Origin: Molanna angustata
Lineage: Eukaryota; Arthropoda; Insecta; Trichoptera; Molannidae
DNA length: 64,000 nt
Reading direction: 5' to 3'
Assembly: GCA_963576475.1 (NCBI GenBank)
Contig: OY754981.1
Location: 15,446,716-15,510,715, forward strand
The notes beneath the pieces were generated by a model, which saw only the letters and a program-made list of their open reading frames with translations, ran no database searches and had not been told where the DNA came from. Made by a program: the position numbers and the translations under genes. Positions 45,483 to 55,892 of the stretch are shown piece by piece. Positions within the stretch are counted from its first letter, which is position 1, and each line of letters opens with the position of its first letter.

Positions 45483-45782
45483 TTTTTGAATATTTGAAAC
45501 TGTCACTTCATGATAGAACTCCATAATCAACTAAAATTATGAAAAAATTATATTAAATTTTACGTTCTACTTAAATTTTTCGCAAACTCGACTCCCATTC
45601 ACCGGTATCGCTCTATGATGAGCATCGTCAGAATGGTGAACAATAATGATGAAGACCATCTATATATAGATTCACAAAGAGGATAACAATAATAGATAAG
45701 GAAGGGGGCAATTCTAAGAAAAATTAAATACCCGAAAGACATTAAGGTAAATATTAAATATAATTTTTTCATAATTTTAGTT
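45483..45782 (-). mobile_element. 300-bp inverted-repeat unit with hammerhead, PLE-derived
   Basis: The target duplication AAAAATTGTTAAT is at 45470-45482 and 45783-45795, inside Helitron copy F. A 46-bp leader contains TGATAGAACTCCAT (45511-45524), a string also found 29 bp into the PLE at 20285. Arms at 45529-45553 and 45758-45782 are perfectly complementary for 25 bp and imperfectly for about 10 more. The right arm abuts the duplication. The spacer carries a hammerhead on the minus strand. No protein is encoded. Confidence 0.8.
45598..45636 (-). ncRNA. Hammerhead ribozyme motif (45.6 kb), probably inactive
   Basis: Minus strand: stem I CATT/AATG, core CTGACGA (45631-45625), one extra T, stem II GCTC/GAGC, then GATA instead of GAAA (45609-45606) and CCGGTG instead of the usual NNNNTC. 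The fold is kept, but two catalytic positions are changed. Confidence 0.6.
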
Positions 45783-46151
45783 AAAAATTGTTAATATAAG
45801 TTTGAGATGTACTGCTGTGATTATTTTTTAAAGAAAATTCAATTATTTAGTTGTGGTGTTTGGGCGTTTTTCGTTATTTTTGGATTTTTCGGAACACACA
45901 CAGAAACACTTAAGTATATTTTTTTTTACTCCAAATTCTGATTTCATCCATACATATTTCATAAATATATGCTGCAAAGCCTCTAAGTTGGTGTTTTTTG
46001 ACTTAAAAGTTGGAAAAACTGCGCAACAAATCCACTTTGTCTTACAAAATTTCTTCACACACGGGAAGAAATAAATTAAATAATTTTTACGTTAACACAA
46101 CTGTCGGTTTATTAAGAGAAATAAATTTTCTCGAACAGAGCTACAGTTGGA

Positions 46152-46655
46152 AAACTATCGTATGATTTAATTAGTAGGTATTTGTTGCAAATAATTATGT
46201 TTTTTTCACTTCTGAAACACATTCTTCCTTTTAAAAAAGAAATCGTTAAAGTCGGATAATATGGCGAAGAATTAATATCGCCGAAGTGTAAATTTAGAAA
46301 ATTGAAAAAAGAGTAAAGATTTCTCGTGGATTGCATTATTAGATTTTGACCATATTGAAATGGGACCAATCAGAAGATAAACCATTTTTAATGAATAAAG
46401 AATCATCGAAATCGGATGAGAAAAGAAATCTGGGGGGGCAAGTCTGGTTCAATTGGCGAAATCAAAACCCTCGTGAGTTCTACAATATCTTTAGATGTCA
46501 AAGAACTCCATACGATAATTATATCCATGATATGAGCAATCACTAGGGTTTTGATTTCGCCGGTCGAACCAGACTTGCCCCCCTGAAGAAAGCTGAACAT
46601 ACATAAATAAAAATCACAGCGTATTGATAACTTGTCCGTTTTTGGGTGTCGGTTA
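46152..46655. repeat. Repeat family Z, copy 2, split by a foldback element
   Basis: AAACTATCGTATGATTTAATTA and TTTCACTTCTGAAACAC pair with AAACTATCGCACGATTTACT and TTTCACTTTTGAAGCAC at 61522-61560. AAAAATCACAGCG and TTTTTGGGTGTCGGTTAAAA (46608-46653) match the ends of copies 1 and 3. The foldback at 46431-46584 lies inside. Confidence 0.6.
46431..46584. mobile_element. Foldback element, copy 1 (154 bp)
   Basis: Arms of about 40 bp start GGGGGGGCAAGTCTGGTTC ... GCGAAATCAAAACCCT and are mirrored at the right end (AGGGTTTTGATTTCGCC ... CTTGCCCCCCT). The centre is shorter than in copy 2 because one side of the inner palindrome is missing. It is non-coding. Confidence 0.88.
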
Positions 46656-46848
46656 AAAAGTAAAATATGTTTATAGAAAGACCTCTAGCGGTGATGTCTT
46701 TATTCATACTTTTTCCGGTATCATGTTTCGAACAAACTTTATAAATGAATTATGCAAATCTAGAAAGGATAAGCAGGATACCTACTACTTAACTCTTGAT
46801 ATTGGTTTCGTGAACAGGGAAGGATTAGAAGATACTGTTTTCTAATCC

Positions 46849-47034
46849 TGGGGGGCAAGTCTGGTTCAATCGGCGAAATCAAAACCCTCGTGGTTACCCA
46901 TATCATGGATATAATTATTATATGGAGTTCTATAATATCTTTAGATGTCATAGAACTCCATATGATAATTATATCCATGACATGGGTAATCACTAGGGTT
47001 TTGATTTCGTCGGTCGAACCAGACTTGCCCCCCT
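46849..47034. mobile_element. Foldback element, copy 2 (186 bp, nearly full palindrome)
   Basis: The same arms as copy 1. The inner part is also palindromic (TATGGAGTTCTATAATATC with TAGAACTCCATATGATAAT), so the transcript would fold into one long hairpin. It could be a source of double-stranded RNA or small RNAs if transcribed. Confidence 0.9.
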
Positions 47035-47473
47035 GATGGGTTCAAACAGCGAAGTTTAATTTCCAATATGCAATGACTTAAAATATTTTTGATAATTTAA
47101 AAATAATATTTAAGTTCAATTTTTTAAATATTTTTATTTAAAATAAATGCATTGTCGAAATAAGACCGTCGACAACCTAAGTACATAAATATTTGTGAAA
47201 TTCAGAATTAATATACATTTCGGTCTCTGATAAATTATTAATATCTTAATAATATAGTGGTTCATATCAATATCACTATAAATATGTTAGCATTAAAAAA
47301 ACTAATATCCAAAAAAAGGAACGACTGTGCACATATCTTGATAAAATTATTCAATATTTAAATAAAAAATACTAAAAAAATTAAATAATAATTTATTTTT
47401 TTTTTCAAAACGACAGACAAAGACATGTTATACCGTACGTAGTTTTACGAAAGTAAATCAAGTACCTATAGAT

Positions 47474-48507
47474 CAGGGGTGGCCAACTTGATTAGATCCA
47501 AGATCTACTGTTTACTGAGGAAGCCTTGTGCGATCTACCAATTACATTTTAAATGAAACAGCATAGTTCAGTTCACAATTAAGTAGTATTTTTTATTTTA
47601 TTAAGAGGGAAAACATAAAACTGAAAATTATTTTTAGTAACTACCTATGTATATAAGTGTGAGCACTGCGTCTGAGCATATCCCGCTAGATTAGCAAAAT
47701 CAGGTTTGTAGTTGGATATTGCCAACCTTAAAGAATCCAGTGTATGAACGTCTGTCAAGCGAGAACGGTGTTTATTTTTTGTTAGTTTTAAGTTTTTATT
47801 CTTTTTTTATTTTTGAATATGTGTTTTGATATATTTGAATCGTCTATAATTCTATATTACTCATTTTTCAATTATTTTCATGTTTTTCTTTTTTTTTGGT
47901 TTGAATATGTATTCTGATATGTTTTCTCATTTGAGTATTCTTCTTTTTCATTTATTTTCAACCTTTTTATGATGTTTATTTGATTTTTTTTTTTTTTTTT
48001 GTTCATGTATGATTTGATTTAATTACTTTTACTTTTATGTTGACTTTGCTTTGTATTGATACTTTTTATTTTGTTATAAGTGCTTCCCTCATCAAGCACA
48101 AGATTGTAATCTTTTTGATGAGGTACTACAGGGAAAAATATGTAAGAATATTATTACTAGTGAATTTATATATTGATTTGTATTATAAAATATATTATTA
48201 AAAAAAAAAAAAAAAAGTAGGAAAATGCTGACTCACATAAATATGTTGAACCAAAACTCGAATGCAATTGTTTAACACATTTCTTCAAACATGTATATTT
48301 CTCGTTGGAAACCAATGCCCAGAAATCTAGAATCATAAAGTAACGTGATAACGTGAACGTAACGTGATGCGTGCAGCAGTTTGTGATTACGTTGCGCAGT
48401 CTGTTCTGCGTATTTATGCATGTTTATATTTTTTCCCTTGCCACGATCGACTGGACTAATAGTCGCGATCGACCGGTCGATCGCGATCGACCGGTTGGCC
48501 ACCCCTG
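47474..48507. mobile_element. Non-autonomous hAT element, 1034 bp
   Basis: The terminal inverted repeats CAGGGGTGGCCAAC and GTTGGCCACCCCTG are perfect for 14 bp. An exact 8-bp target duplication CTATAGAT is at 47466-47473 and 48508-48515. CAGGGGTG...CC termini with 8-bp duplications define the hAT superfamily. GCGATCGACCGGT is repeated next to the right end (48463-48497). There is no transposase frame. The interior includes an A-tailed insertion (next entry). Confidence 0.95.
48065..48215 (+). repeat. Poly(A)-tailed retro-insertion inside the hAT element (3' part)
   Basis: CCTCATCAA (48087) pairs with TTGATGAGG (48115-48123) around AGATTGTAATC. It is followed by 75 bp and an A16 run at about 48199-48214. 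This is the shape of a LINE or SINE 3' end. The left boundary is not visible. Confidence 0.5.
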
Positions 48508-48515
48508 CTATAGAT

Positions 48516-49074
48516 AATAGGTATATGAAGTACAAGATATGTAGTATAAGATATGGCGAATTCAATGCGGATCTTGAGTTAATGTCGATGAGATAACATA
48601 ATTTCTTTGGGGAATAAGGTAAATAATATCATTATTTATGTGAGAACGTTGAAAAATTTTCATTTGTTTTTCTAAAAATATCTCGTTTTTATATGGGATT
48701 TTTTTGGAATTCTGAAATGAATGAAATTAAAATACAATGATTCGGTATTGTAGTAGGTACATTTTTTGTAGAACTAAAAAATATTAAAATAATGTAATAT
48801 GATTGAGCAAATGATCAAATAATATTTTTGTATGAGGATTAAAGATATTTCCAGCGCTTCCGTCAGGGATTTTATTTGAGATTAAATTTTATTCATTCCC
48901 CAGAGAGATGTGCAAGTTTTACATACACTGAATACTGATGCATTTTAGATTATATAAGCGTGATGGTAGTACAAATTCAATTTAAACTTCGCTAAGACCA
49001 TGGGTGTTTAATCTTTTCAAGAATATTTATTTAACCCTTAAATATAAACCAAAAAATTGTAAGTGAGCAATTTT
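48516..49074. other. AT-rich region, nothing recognised
   Basis: No gene or element signature seen. Confidence 0.4.
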
Positions 49075-49335
49075 TTGCAGATCAGGGTCTTTGAGGTTAT
49101 ACGTAGAGCTAAAATTAATGAAAAACTATTCACTACTATTATAATGCTGCGTAATATTTATATTTTACAAGCACAGGATCTTTCCGGAAGGAAAATGGAA
49201 CGCCATAGAAAGATCGAAAGAAGCTCCGAAACATTTGTAAGAGGACTGGATTGAAAAAAGCAGAGGAGCTGTATTGCATCGCCCAAGACCAAGAGACATT
49301 CTCTGTTATGCTCGTCATCATCAGGGGGACCAGGA
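49075..49335 (+). pseudogene. RTE-type LINE C-terminal relic
   Basis: RVFEVIRRAKINEKLFTTI, GRKMERHRKIERSSETFVRG and, one frame on, EELYCIAQDQETFSVMLVII follow the order of the C-terminal segment (..EVLRRA..K.LL.TI... SVEELF..A.DR..F). A stop and a frameshift separate them. Confidence 0.5.
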
Positions 49336-49719
49336 AAAACACAAAAAGAAGAAAAAATACTCGATTAGCTCTGAAAGTTGGATCTGTAACTATTCAACTT
49401 TATTTATTTATATTAATGTATATTTATTTATGCTTATTAATATTTATTTATTTTCAATAAATTATTAATATTTATTTCAATTTTATTTATTTTTAATAAT
49501 AATTTATTATATCACTAGCTATGTATATCCATGATCCAATTTGTCTGGTTCCCCTTTTCAAAGGTTACGAAGGTCAGATGGTAATCGCTTCAATGTAAAC
49601 CAGACTCGCCAATTCCAGGATCATGACCCCGAAAGAAACGGTACAAATGCGCTAAGGGAAGGGGGGGATTTTTATTTAATTTCCACCTTGGTACACGCTT
49701 AGCCTAGTGAGGTGAATAG
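49336..49719. other. No gene recognised
   Basis: Contains T-rich TATTTATTTA tracts at 49400-49490. Nothing else. Confidence 0.4.
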
Positions 49720-50047
49720 GTATTTATTTATTTATTTATTTTATTTTGGGAAACAAAACAGCTGTTACATGTTTTACATTAATAAAAAAATAACAATAAG
49801 GAAAGTAAGCCAATTACATTGTTCCACAGATTAATATACATAATAAAGACAATTCAGTACAAAGTCAAAGACAAAAGTGTGGTGTAAGTGTACAATTGTG
49901 ATGTGTGTGTATGTGTGTGTGTGTGTGTATTTTATGAAGCGAGGGTGGGACATGAAGAAAGGTAGGAGAGGAGGAAAGGGTGAGTTGTCATATTAATACA
50001 GTATTGGACATACCAAAAATTGTACAATTTGGTAGATAAAGTATTCA

Positions 50048-52921
50048 TTATAATATTGATGTTAGTTGTTTTTTTAATGAATGTAGGCTATTGTTAAAAA
50101 TATCTGGCTTATGATTAAGGTTATTGTACATATTGCAGCTGCGGTTAATAAAAGTGTTGTTTGCATAGTTTGTTCTTGAGTATTTAGTGTAAAAGAGGAG
50201 GTTCTGGCGGTTTTGTCTGGCGGGGCAGTTGAATGGGATTTGTCCTAAGAGATACGGACTATCTATTTGGTTATTAAGTAATTTATATAGGAAACATATA
50301 TCAGTTATACCCCTTCTTTTGTTAAGTGGTAACATTTGGTGATGTTTTAAAGATTCCTCATAACTGATACCAAATCGCCTAGTTCTAAAATCGAGGTGTT
50401 TGATGAATTTTTTTTGGATTCTTTCTATGTTATTTATGTGCAACTTATAATGAGGATTCCATACAGTGGTTGCGAATTCCACGTGACTTCGAACATATGC
50501 GTTAAATAAAATTTTTAGACAGTCAATATTCTTAAATGGTTTGGTCACCCTTAGGACAAAGCCTAAACCCTTGTAGCTTCTACTAATAACATTATTAATG
50601 TGGGAAATAAAGTTAAGCTTATCGTCCACAATTACTCCCAGGTCTTTTGCCTCGGATTTACGGGAGAGACTGGAGTCATTGATTTTGTAAATGAATTCGA
50701 TGGGAGTTTTTATTCTTTTAAATGTTACAATGAAACATTTTCCGGTGTTAAGGTAAAGATGGTTTTTTTTGCAGTATTCGGTGAGATTGTCAATGTCATT
50801 TTGTAGTTGTAGGCAGTCTTGAGTTGATCGAATAGTTTTAAATAATTTAGTGTCGTCAGCAAATAGAATTATTTCGGAATTTTTAATACAAGTGGATATG
50901 TCATTTATATATATAAGAAAGAGCAAAGGTCCAAGATGAGATCCTTGAGGAACTCCGGATGGTGTAGGTCTAAAGCATGATGTAAACCCTCTCACAGCAA
51001 CTGCTTGAGATCGATTCTTAACATAAGATTCAAGCCATCTATATAGATTACCGCGTATGCCGAAGTTCCAAATTTTTAATAACAAAATGTCGTGGTTAAT
51101 CTTGTCAAAGGCTTTAGCGAAATCCATGTAAATCGCGTCAAGTTGGTAATTCTCATGTAGAGCTGATATTGCGACCTGAGAGAATTCTAAAATATTTGTT
51201 TCAACTGATCTTTTAAAAAGAAATCCATGTTGCTTTTCGGAGATTGCAGTCCTAATAATTGGGTTAATTTGGTCTACAACAATTTTTTCTAATATCTTAC
51301 TGAATAATGTCAGCTTAGAAATCGGTGTATAGTTTTCAATATTATTAACATCGCCGTTTTTGGGGATAGGGGTAATGAGTGCTCTTTTCCATATATTTGG
51401 TAAGGAGCCCTCGCTAAAGGTTCGTTGGAAAATTATAGCTAGGGGAACGGAAATTTCTGCAGCGCACTCCTTTATTAATATTGCTGGTATATTATCACAA
51501 CCTGGTCCTTTGGTAACATTTATGCTTGCTAGGTATTTATACACCATGTTGTGGTTTATTTCAATATTTTCTAAGGTGATGTTAGGATTAAATTCGGCTC
51601 GAATTTGATCTGTTAATGAAATTGGTGTGTCAAGAAAGACTGAACTAAAGTAGTCATTAAATGCATTGCATATTGATTGGCCATCATGAACAGTTAATTG
51701 ATTGTAGTTCATTGTGCTTGGTAAATTATTATTTGCGGATCGCTTAGATTTTACAAACGACCATAGTTTTTTGGGACTTTGTTTGATAGCTGATTCTATA
51801 TTGGTTAAATACTGTTGGTAACACAGATGTGTTATACGTTTTTGTCGCGCACGTAAGATAGAAAATGATTGATAGTCGACGGGATTTCCAAATTTTCTCC
51901 AATTTTTATGGTATTTTGATTTTTCTTTAATAATTTTAATGAGTGATTTATTAAACCACGGAGGATAATTCGTCGTTGAGGAGATTATCTTTGTTGGCAC
52001 ACAGTTTGATGTTAAGTTATTTAGGACATTGTAAAATATAGTTAGGGAATCCTCTACGTTTAGGTTAGTTAACTGTTCTTCCCAATTCATGTTCCGTAAT
52101 TCTGTCCTAATTTTATTATAATCAGCTTTATGGAATAATTGTATTTTCCTAGTATTTTGGTTTAAGGTTTTATTAACAGAGTCATTGATGTTATCTTTGA
52201 TAATAACCTCCACCGATTTATGATGACAATCTTCTGGGACTAGAGGATATTCGCAGGGTGAAATAAAACAATTGTGGGAGTTCGAGATAATTAAGTCCAG
52301 GATTTTTCCCGTTGCGTTTCGGTGTGTATTATATTGGTACATAGATGTTAGTGATAGAAAATCTACGAGCAAGGAGACAGAAGGAGAATTTGATAGGATT
52401 TGTGGTATTGTTTCAGAATTACTATGATCAAGAATCCAGTCAATCTGAGGAAGATTATAGTCGCCAGTCAGTATATAACTGTCGTCGGGATACTGCATGA
52501 GTATGTTATCAACAGTATTTAAGTGAGCTTGCAGATTGTTATAGTGGGTGGCTCCTGGTGGATGATAGCTACAACAGATATTCATTCGTTTTGAAGGGGT
52601 TATCTCAATTGATGCCCAGATATCTTCCGCTAGTGACGACCATGTAGGGTGATGTTTGGGATTTAGAGTTGATTTAATGGCGATTAAAACACCACCACCC
52701 AGTCTTTTGTTCATTCTTTCGTAATCTCTGTCCCTGCGAAAGACGGTATATTTGGAATCAAACAATTCTGAACTGTGTATGCTTTCCAATAACCACGTTT
52801 CGGTGAGGCAAATAATATCATAATCACTACTCAGGCAATTCAGATAGAATGTGTCGGTTTTACTTCTTAGACCTCGAACATTTTGTATGTAAAGATTAAT
52901 CATCATGACTATTAGGAACAT
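50048..52921 (-). CDS. LINE ORF2: endonuclease-reverse transcriptase, 957 aa, intact frame
   Basis: Starts at ATG 52921. The N-terminal APE-type endonuclease (about 1-240) shows QNVRGLRSK (13-21), CLTETWL (38-44), GGGVLIAIK (75-83), CCSYHPPG (116-123) and TGDYNLPQIDW (152-162, catalytic Asp). Reverse transcriptase: IWKRALITPIPK (510-521), DAIYMDFAKAFDKINHD (595-611, catalytic Asp), SGVPQGSHLGPLLFLIYIND (655-674) and FADDTKLF (687-694, catalytic pair). A C-terminal domain with RQNLLFYTKYSRT follows. At 530-535 the protein has NYTPIS, where the family nearly always has NYRPIS, a possible damaging change. It nicks target DNA and primes cDNA synthesis. Family length is usually about 900-1000 aa, so this is complete. 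Confidence 0.95.
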   Translation of the reverse strand: MFLIVMMINLYIQNVRGLRSKTDTFYLNCLSSDYDIICLTETWLLESIHSSELFDSKYTVFRRDRDYERMNKRLGGGVLIAIKSTLNPKHHPTWSSLAEDIWASIEITPSKRMNICCSYHPPGATHYNNLQAHLNTVDNILMQYPDDSYILTGDYNLPQIDWILDHSNSETIPQILSNSPSVSLLVDFLSLTSMYQYNTHRNATGKILDLIISNSHNCFISPCEYPLVPEDCHHKSVEVIIKDNINDSVNKTLNQNTRKIQLFHKADYNKIRTELRNMNWEEQLTNLNVEDSLTIFYNVLNNLTSNCVPTKIISSTTNYPPWFNKSLIKIIKEKSKYHKNWRKFGNPVDYQSFSILRARQKRITHLCYQQYLTNIESAIKQSPKKLWSFVKSKRSANNNLPSTMNYNQLTVHDGQSICNAFNDYFSSVFLDTPISLTDQIRAEFNPNITLENIEINHNMVYKYLASINVTKGPGCDNIPAILIKECAAEISVPLAIIFQRTFSEGSLPNIWKRALITPIPKNGDVNNIENYTPISKLTLFSKILEKIVVDQINPIIRTAISEKQHGFLFKRSVETNILEFSQVAISALHENYQLDAIYMDFAKAFDKINHDILLLKIWNFGIRGNLYRWLESYVKNRSQAVAVRGFTSCFRPTPSGVPQGSHLGPLLFLIYINDISTCIKNSEIILFADDTKLFKTIRSTQDCLQLQNDIDNLTEYCKKNHLYLNTGKCFIVTFKRIKTPIEFIYKINDSSLSRKSEAKDLGVIVDDKLNFISHINNVISRSYKGLGFVLRVTKPFKNIDCLKILFNAYVRSHVEFATTVWNPHYKLHINNIERIQKKFIKHLDFRTRRFGISYEESLKHHQMLPLNKRRGITDICFLYKLLNNQIDSPYLLGQIPFNCPARQNRQNLLFYTKYSRTNYANNTFINRSCNMYNNLNHKPDIFNNSLHSLKKQLTSIL

Positions 52922-53375
52922 ATATTAAAACATATATAAAATTTTGTAGAGAGACGTAATCTATTTGGTCTAAGTATGTAAGAAGTTGTATAGAATATGA
53001 GCAGTGAATGGGGACTAAAACATACACCAGGTGCGTTAATAATAATTGACATATGAGAATAAAATTAGCATAATATTCAGCAAGATAAGAGAAAATTAAC
53101 ATGGTTTTCAAGTAAGCGTATATTATTTGAGGTAAATAATTAATTTGTAAATAAATAAAAAATATATAAATCTGGGAATCGTTATTTGGAATACCATTTC
53201 GGTAAATGTAAATAAAAATTTGGATATAGTTAAGAGAAATTATGTGTTTGAAAGGATATATAATTATTTCGCCATCAAATATTAGTAAGGTATTTAAAAC
53301 TAGCAATAGAATCAAGTCATAAGTTACAAAGAGCGACGCAATGATACAATTATACTGGTTCATTTTAAAAATCAT
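52896..53375 (-). CDS. Inter-ORF reading frame, 159 codons, hydrophobic, uncertain
   Basis: A minus-strand ATG at 53375 opens 159 codons, rich in Ile, Leu, Tyr and Phe, ending TAA at 52896. It overlaps the ORF2 start by 26 nt in another frame. Several segments (ASLFVTYDLILLLVLNTLLI, FILICQLLLTHLVYVLVP) could span membranes. It resembles no LINE protein I know. In AT-rich DNA a frame this long is unlikely by chance, but T-rich composition on this strand disfavours stops. It may be a spacer artefact. Confidence 0.25.
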   Translation of the reverse strand: MIFKMNQYNCIIASLFVTYDLILLLVLNTLLIFDGEIIIYPFKHIISLNYIQIFIYIYRNGIPNNDSQIYIFFIYLQINYLPQIIYAYLKTMLIFSYLAEYYANFILICQLLLTHLVYVLVPIHCSYSIQLLTYLDQIDYVSLQNFIYVLIYVPNSHDD

Positions 53376-53709
53376 AGTTATTTATATACATAATAATTTG
53401 AAGAGAAGAGAATATAAGTAGGGAATGACCATTTTACATCTATACTATTATAATTGTATTGAATGACAACTTGTATGGAGGGTAGTGATTGGGTTACGAC
53501 TTCGAGGTAAAAGCAGATACGAAAGTGAGGGATGGGAAAAAGGAATTTATGTGTGTAGTGAATGTGATAAGGTTGAATTATGTTGAAAAAAAGTGTATAT
53601 GAAATTAAAATGTATAAAACATTTGAGAGACCCGAATTATGAAATTTCAAATAAAAATTAAATCTAAAAATAAAATATGAAAATAAAATATAAGATAGTA
53701 GGGATGATA

Positions 53710-54462
53710 CTAGTTTATCTTTTGAAGGTCTTTCTCCGAGGAAATGGTGATTGGAGGTGAAGTATCGTTGCGTCGAGCGAATATACGGCAATTTCTGGTC
53801 CACACATAACGAAAATTTTTCAATTTTGCGGCATCTTTCGTCTTTTTTAGAAGTTTTTTATTTTCCGAAGTAAGATGTTCATTGATGTAAATTGGATCAT
53901 TTTTATTTATGAATCCAAGGTCAGAGATCTTTAGGCCCTTATTTTTTCTAATAGCAGAGATCAGATGATTTTTCAGCGAAGATTCCCTTAGTTTTACGAT
54001 GATGCTTTTTGGACGAGTGTTATTTGATGATATATGTGCTGTTCGCGTAGCGAAGTCGATGTCTTTTTCACTTAAATCCACTCCAACGGATTTGGCGACC
54101 AGTAATATTATGTCGATCGTTTTTTCATTTGGTGTTTCTGGTATTCCCGTGAGCTCCAGGTTGTTGCGTCGGGAAAATTGCTCGAGTGTGTTTACTTTAT
54201 TTTCTAGGTAGATAATTTTATTTGTGGCCGATTCTATTTTATTTTCGAGAATGTCAATTTTTTTACACTTACTCATCGCTTCCTTCAGATCCAATTCAAA
54301 TGTTTCTATTTTTGAGTTAAAAAATGTCATGGAAGCTTTAAAATCAGTAAATTGTGTTTGTAGTAGTTGCAAAGTATCATGCATGGGTTTAAGCGCTGCC
54401 AGTTCCAATTTTAAATCTCGAAGTTGCTGAAGGACATCGCTGTCGATTTTGGAGAATTGCAA
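53710..54462 (-). CDS. LINE ORF1 protein, 5'-truncated, about 250 aa
   Basis: The frame starts after a stop near 54505 and has no ATG (first codons give LQFSKIDSDV). Residues 8-90 form a heptad-rich coiled coil (LQQLRDLKLELAALK, LLQTQF, ENKIESATNKIIYLENKVNTL). Then QFSRRNNLELTGIPE opens the RNA-binding (L1-like RRM) region, with ARRN-type ends IIVKLRESSLKNHLI and RYVWTRNCRIFARR. ORF1 proteins of this group bind the element RNA, and many carry a PHD-type zinc finger before the coil. That part, if it existed, is missing here. No internal stop. Confidence 0.88.
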   Translation of the reverse strand: MQFSKIDSDVLQQLRDLKLELAALKPMHDTLQLLQTQFTDFKASMTFFNSKIETFELDLKEAMSKCKKIDILENKIESATNKIIYLENKVNTLEQFSRRNNLELTGIPETPNEKTIDIILLVAKSVGVDLSEKDIDFATRTAHISSNNTRPKSIIVKLRESSLKNHLISAIRKNKGLKISDLGFINKNDPIYINEHLTSENKKLLKKTKDAAKLKNFRYVWTRNCRIFARRNDTSPPITISSEKDLQKIN

Positions 54463-54543
54463 AATAATATGTATAATATATAATATGTAAAAATATTCTT
54501 TAAATTATAATAAATAATTAAATAAATCAATTTTTAAAATTTA

Positions 54544-55656
<1,113 letters not shown>

Positions 55657-55760
55657 TTTATGACAATTTTTCAACATCTCAATACAGATGTTGAAATTTA
55701 CGCATATGCAAATGTAAATACAATGTTTGCATATAATGCAACATTTTAAATATTTTTTCA

Positions 55761-55885
55761 TATTTAATTATTTATATTTATTTATATATATTTATATTTA
55801 TTTATATTTATTTATATTTATTTATATTTATTTATATTTATTTAAATTTATTTATAATTATTTATACTTATTTTTTTTAATTGCA
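55761..55885. repeat. Minisatellite, 10-bp unit TTATATTTAT
   Basis: About eleven near-perfect AT-only units. Some carry TTAAATTTAT or TTATAATTAT variants at the right end. Confidence 0.9.
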
Positions 55886-55892
55886 GATTTTC

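Larger units (their letters stand above)
44915..46151 (-). mobile_element. Non-autonomous Helitron, copy F, with two insertions
   Basis: The minus-strand 3' end is near 44915 (ACATGAGATCAACTGTCGAT, plus strand 44931-44950) and the 5' end near 46151 (CAGTTGG at 46144-46150). Landmarks (CAGGATAGGATAG, GATGTCGTCACTAAAT, TGCTGCAAAGCCTCTAAG) match the other copies. It is split by SINE S1 (45005-45164) and by the hammerhead unit (45483-45782). It is more diverged than copies A, B and D. Confidence 0.75.
49720..54470 (-). mobile_element. Nearly full-length CR1/Jockey-group LINE, 4.7 kb
   Basis: ORF1 (5'-truncated), an unusually long inter-ORF region, an intact ORF2 and a 320-bp 3' UTR with a (CA)n run (49900-49930) and an (AAAT)n tail (49720-49745). 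It is the best preserved autonomous element here. ORF1 begins right at the 5' edge, so the 5' UTR and the first part of ORF1 are lost. No target duplication could be fixed because both flanks are TA-rich. Confidence 0.92.

Noticed and set aside
53378..53803. 141-codon frame after ORF1
   Set aside because: It starts at GTG, overlaps ORF1 by 94 nt in another frame and has no recognisable content.
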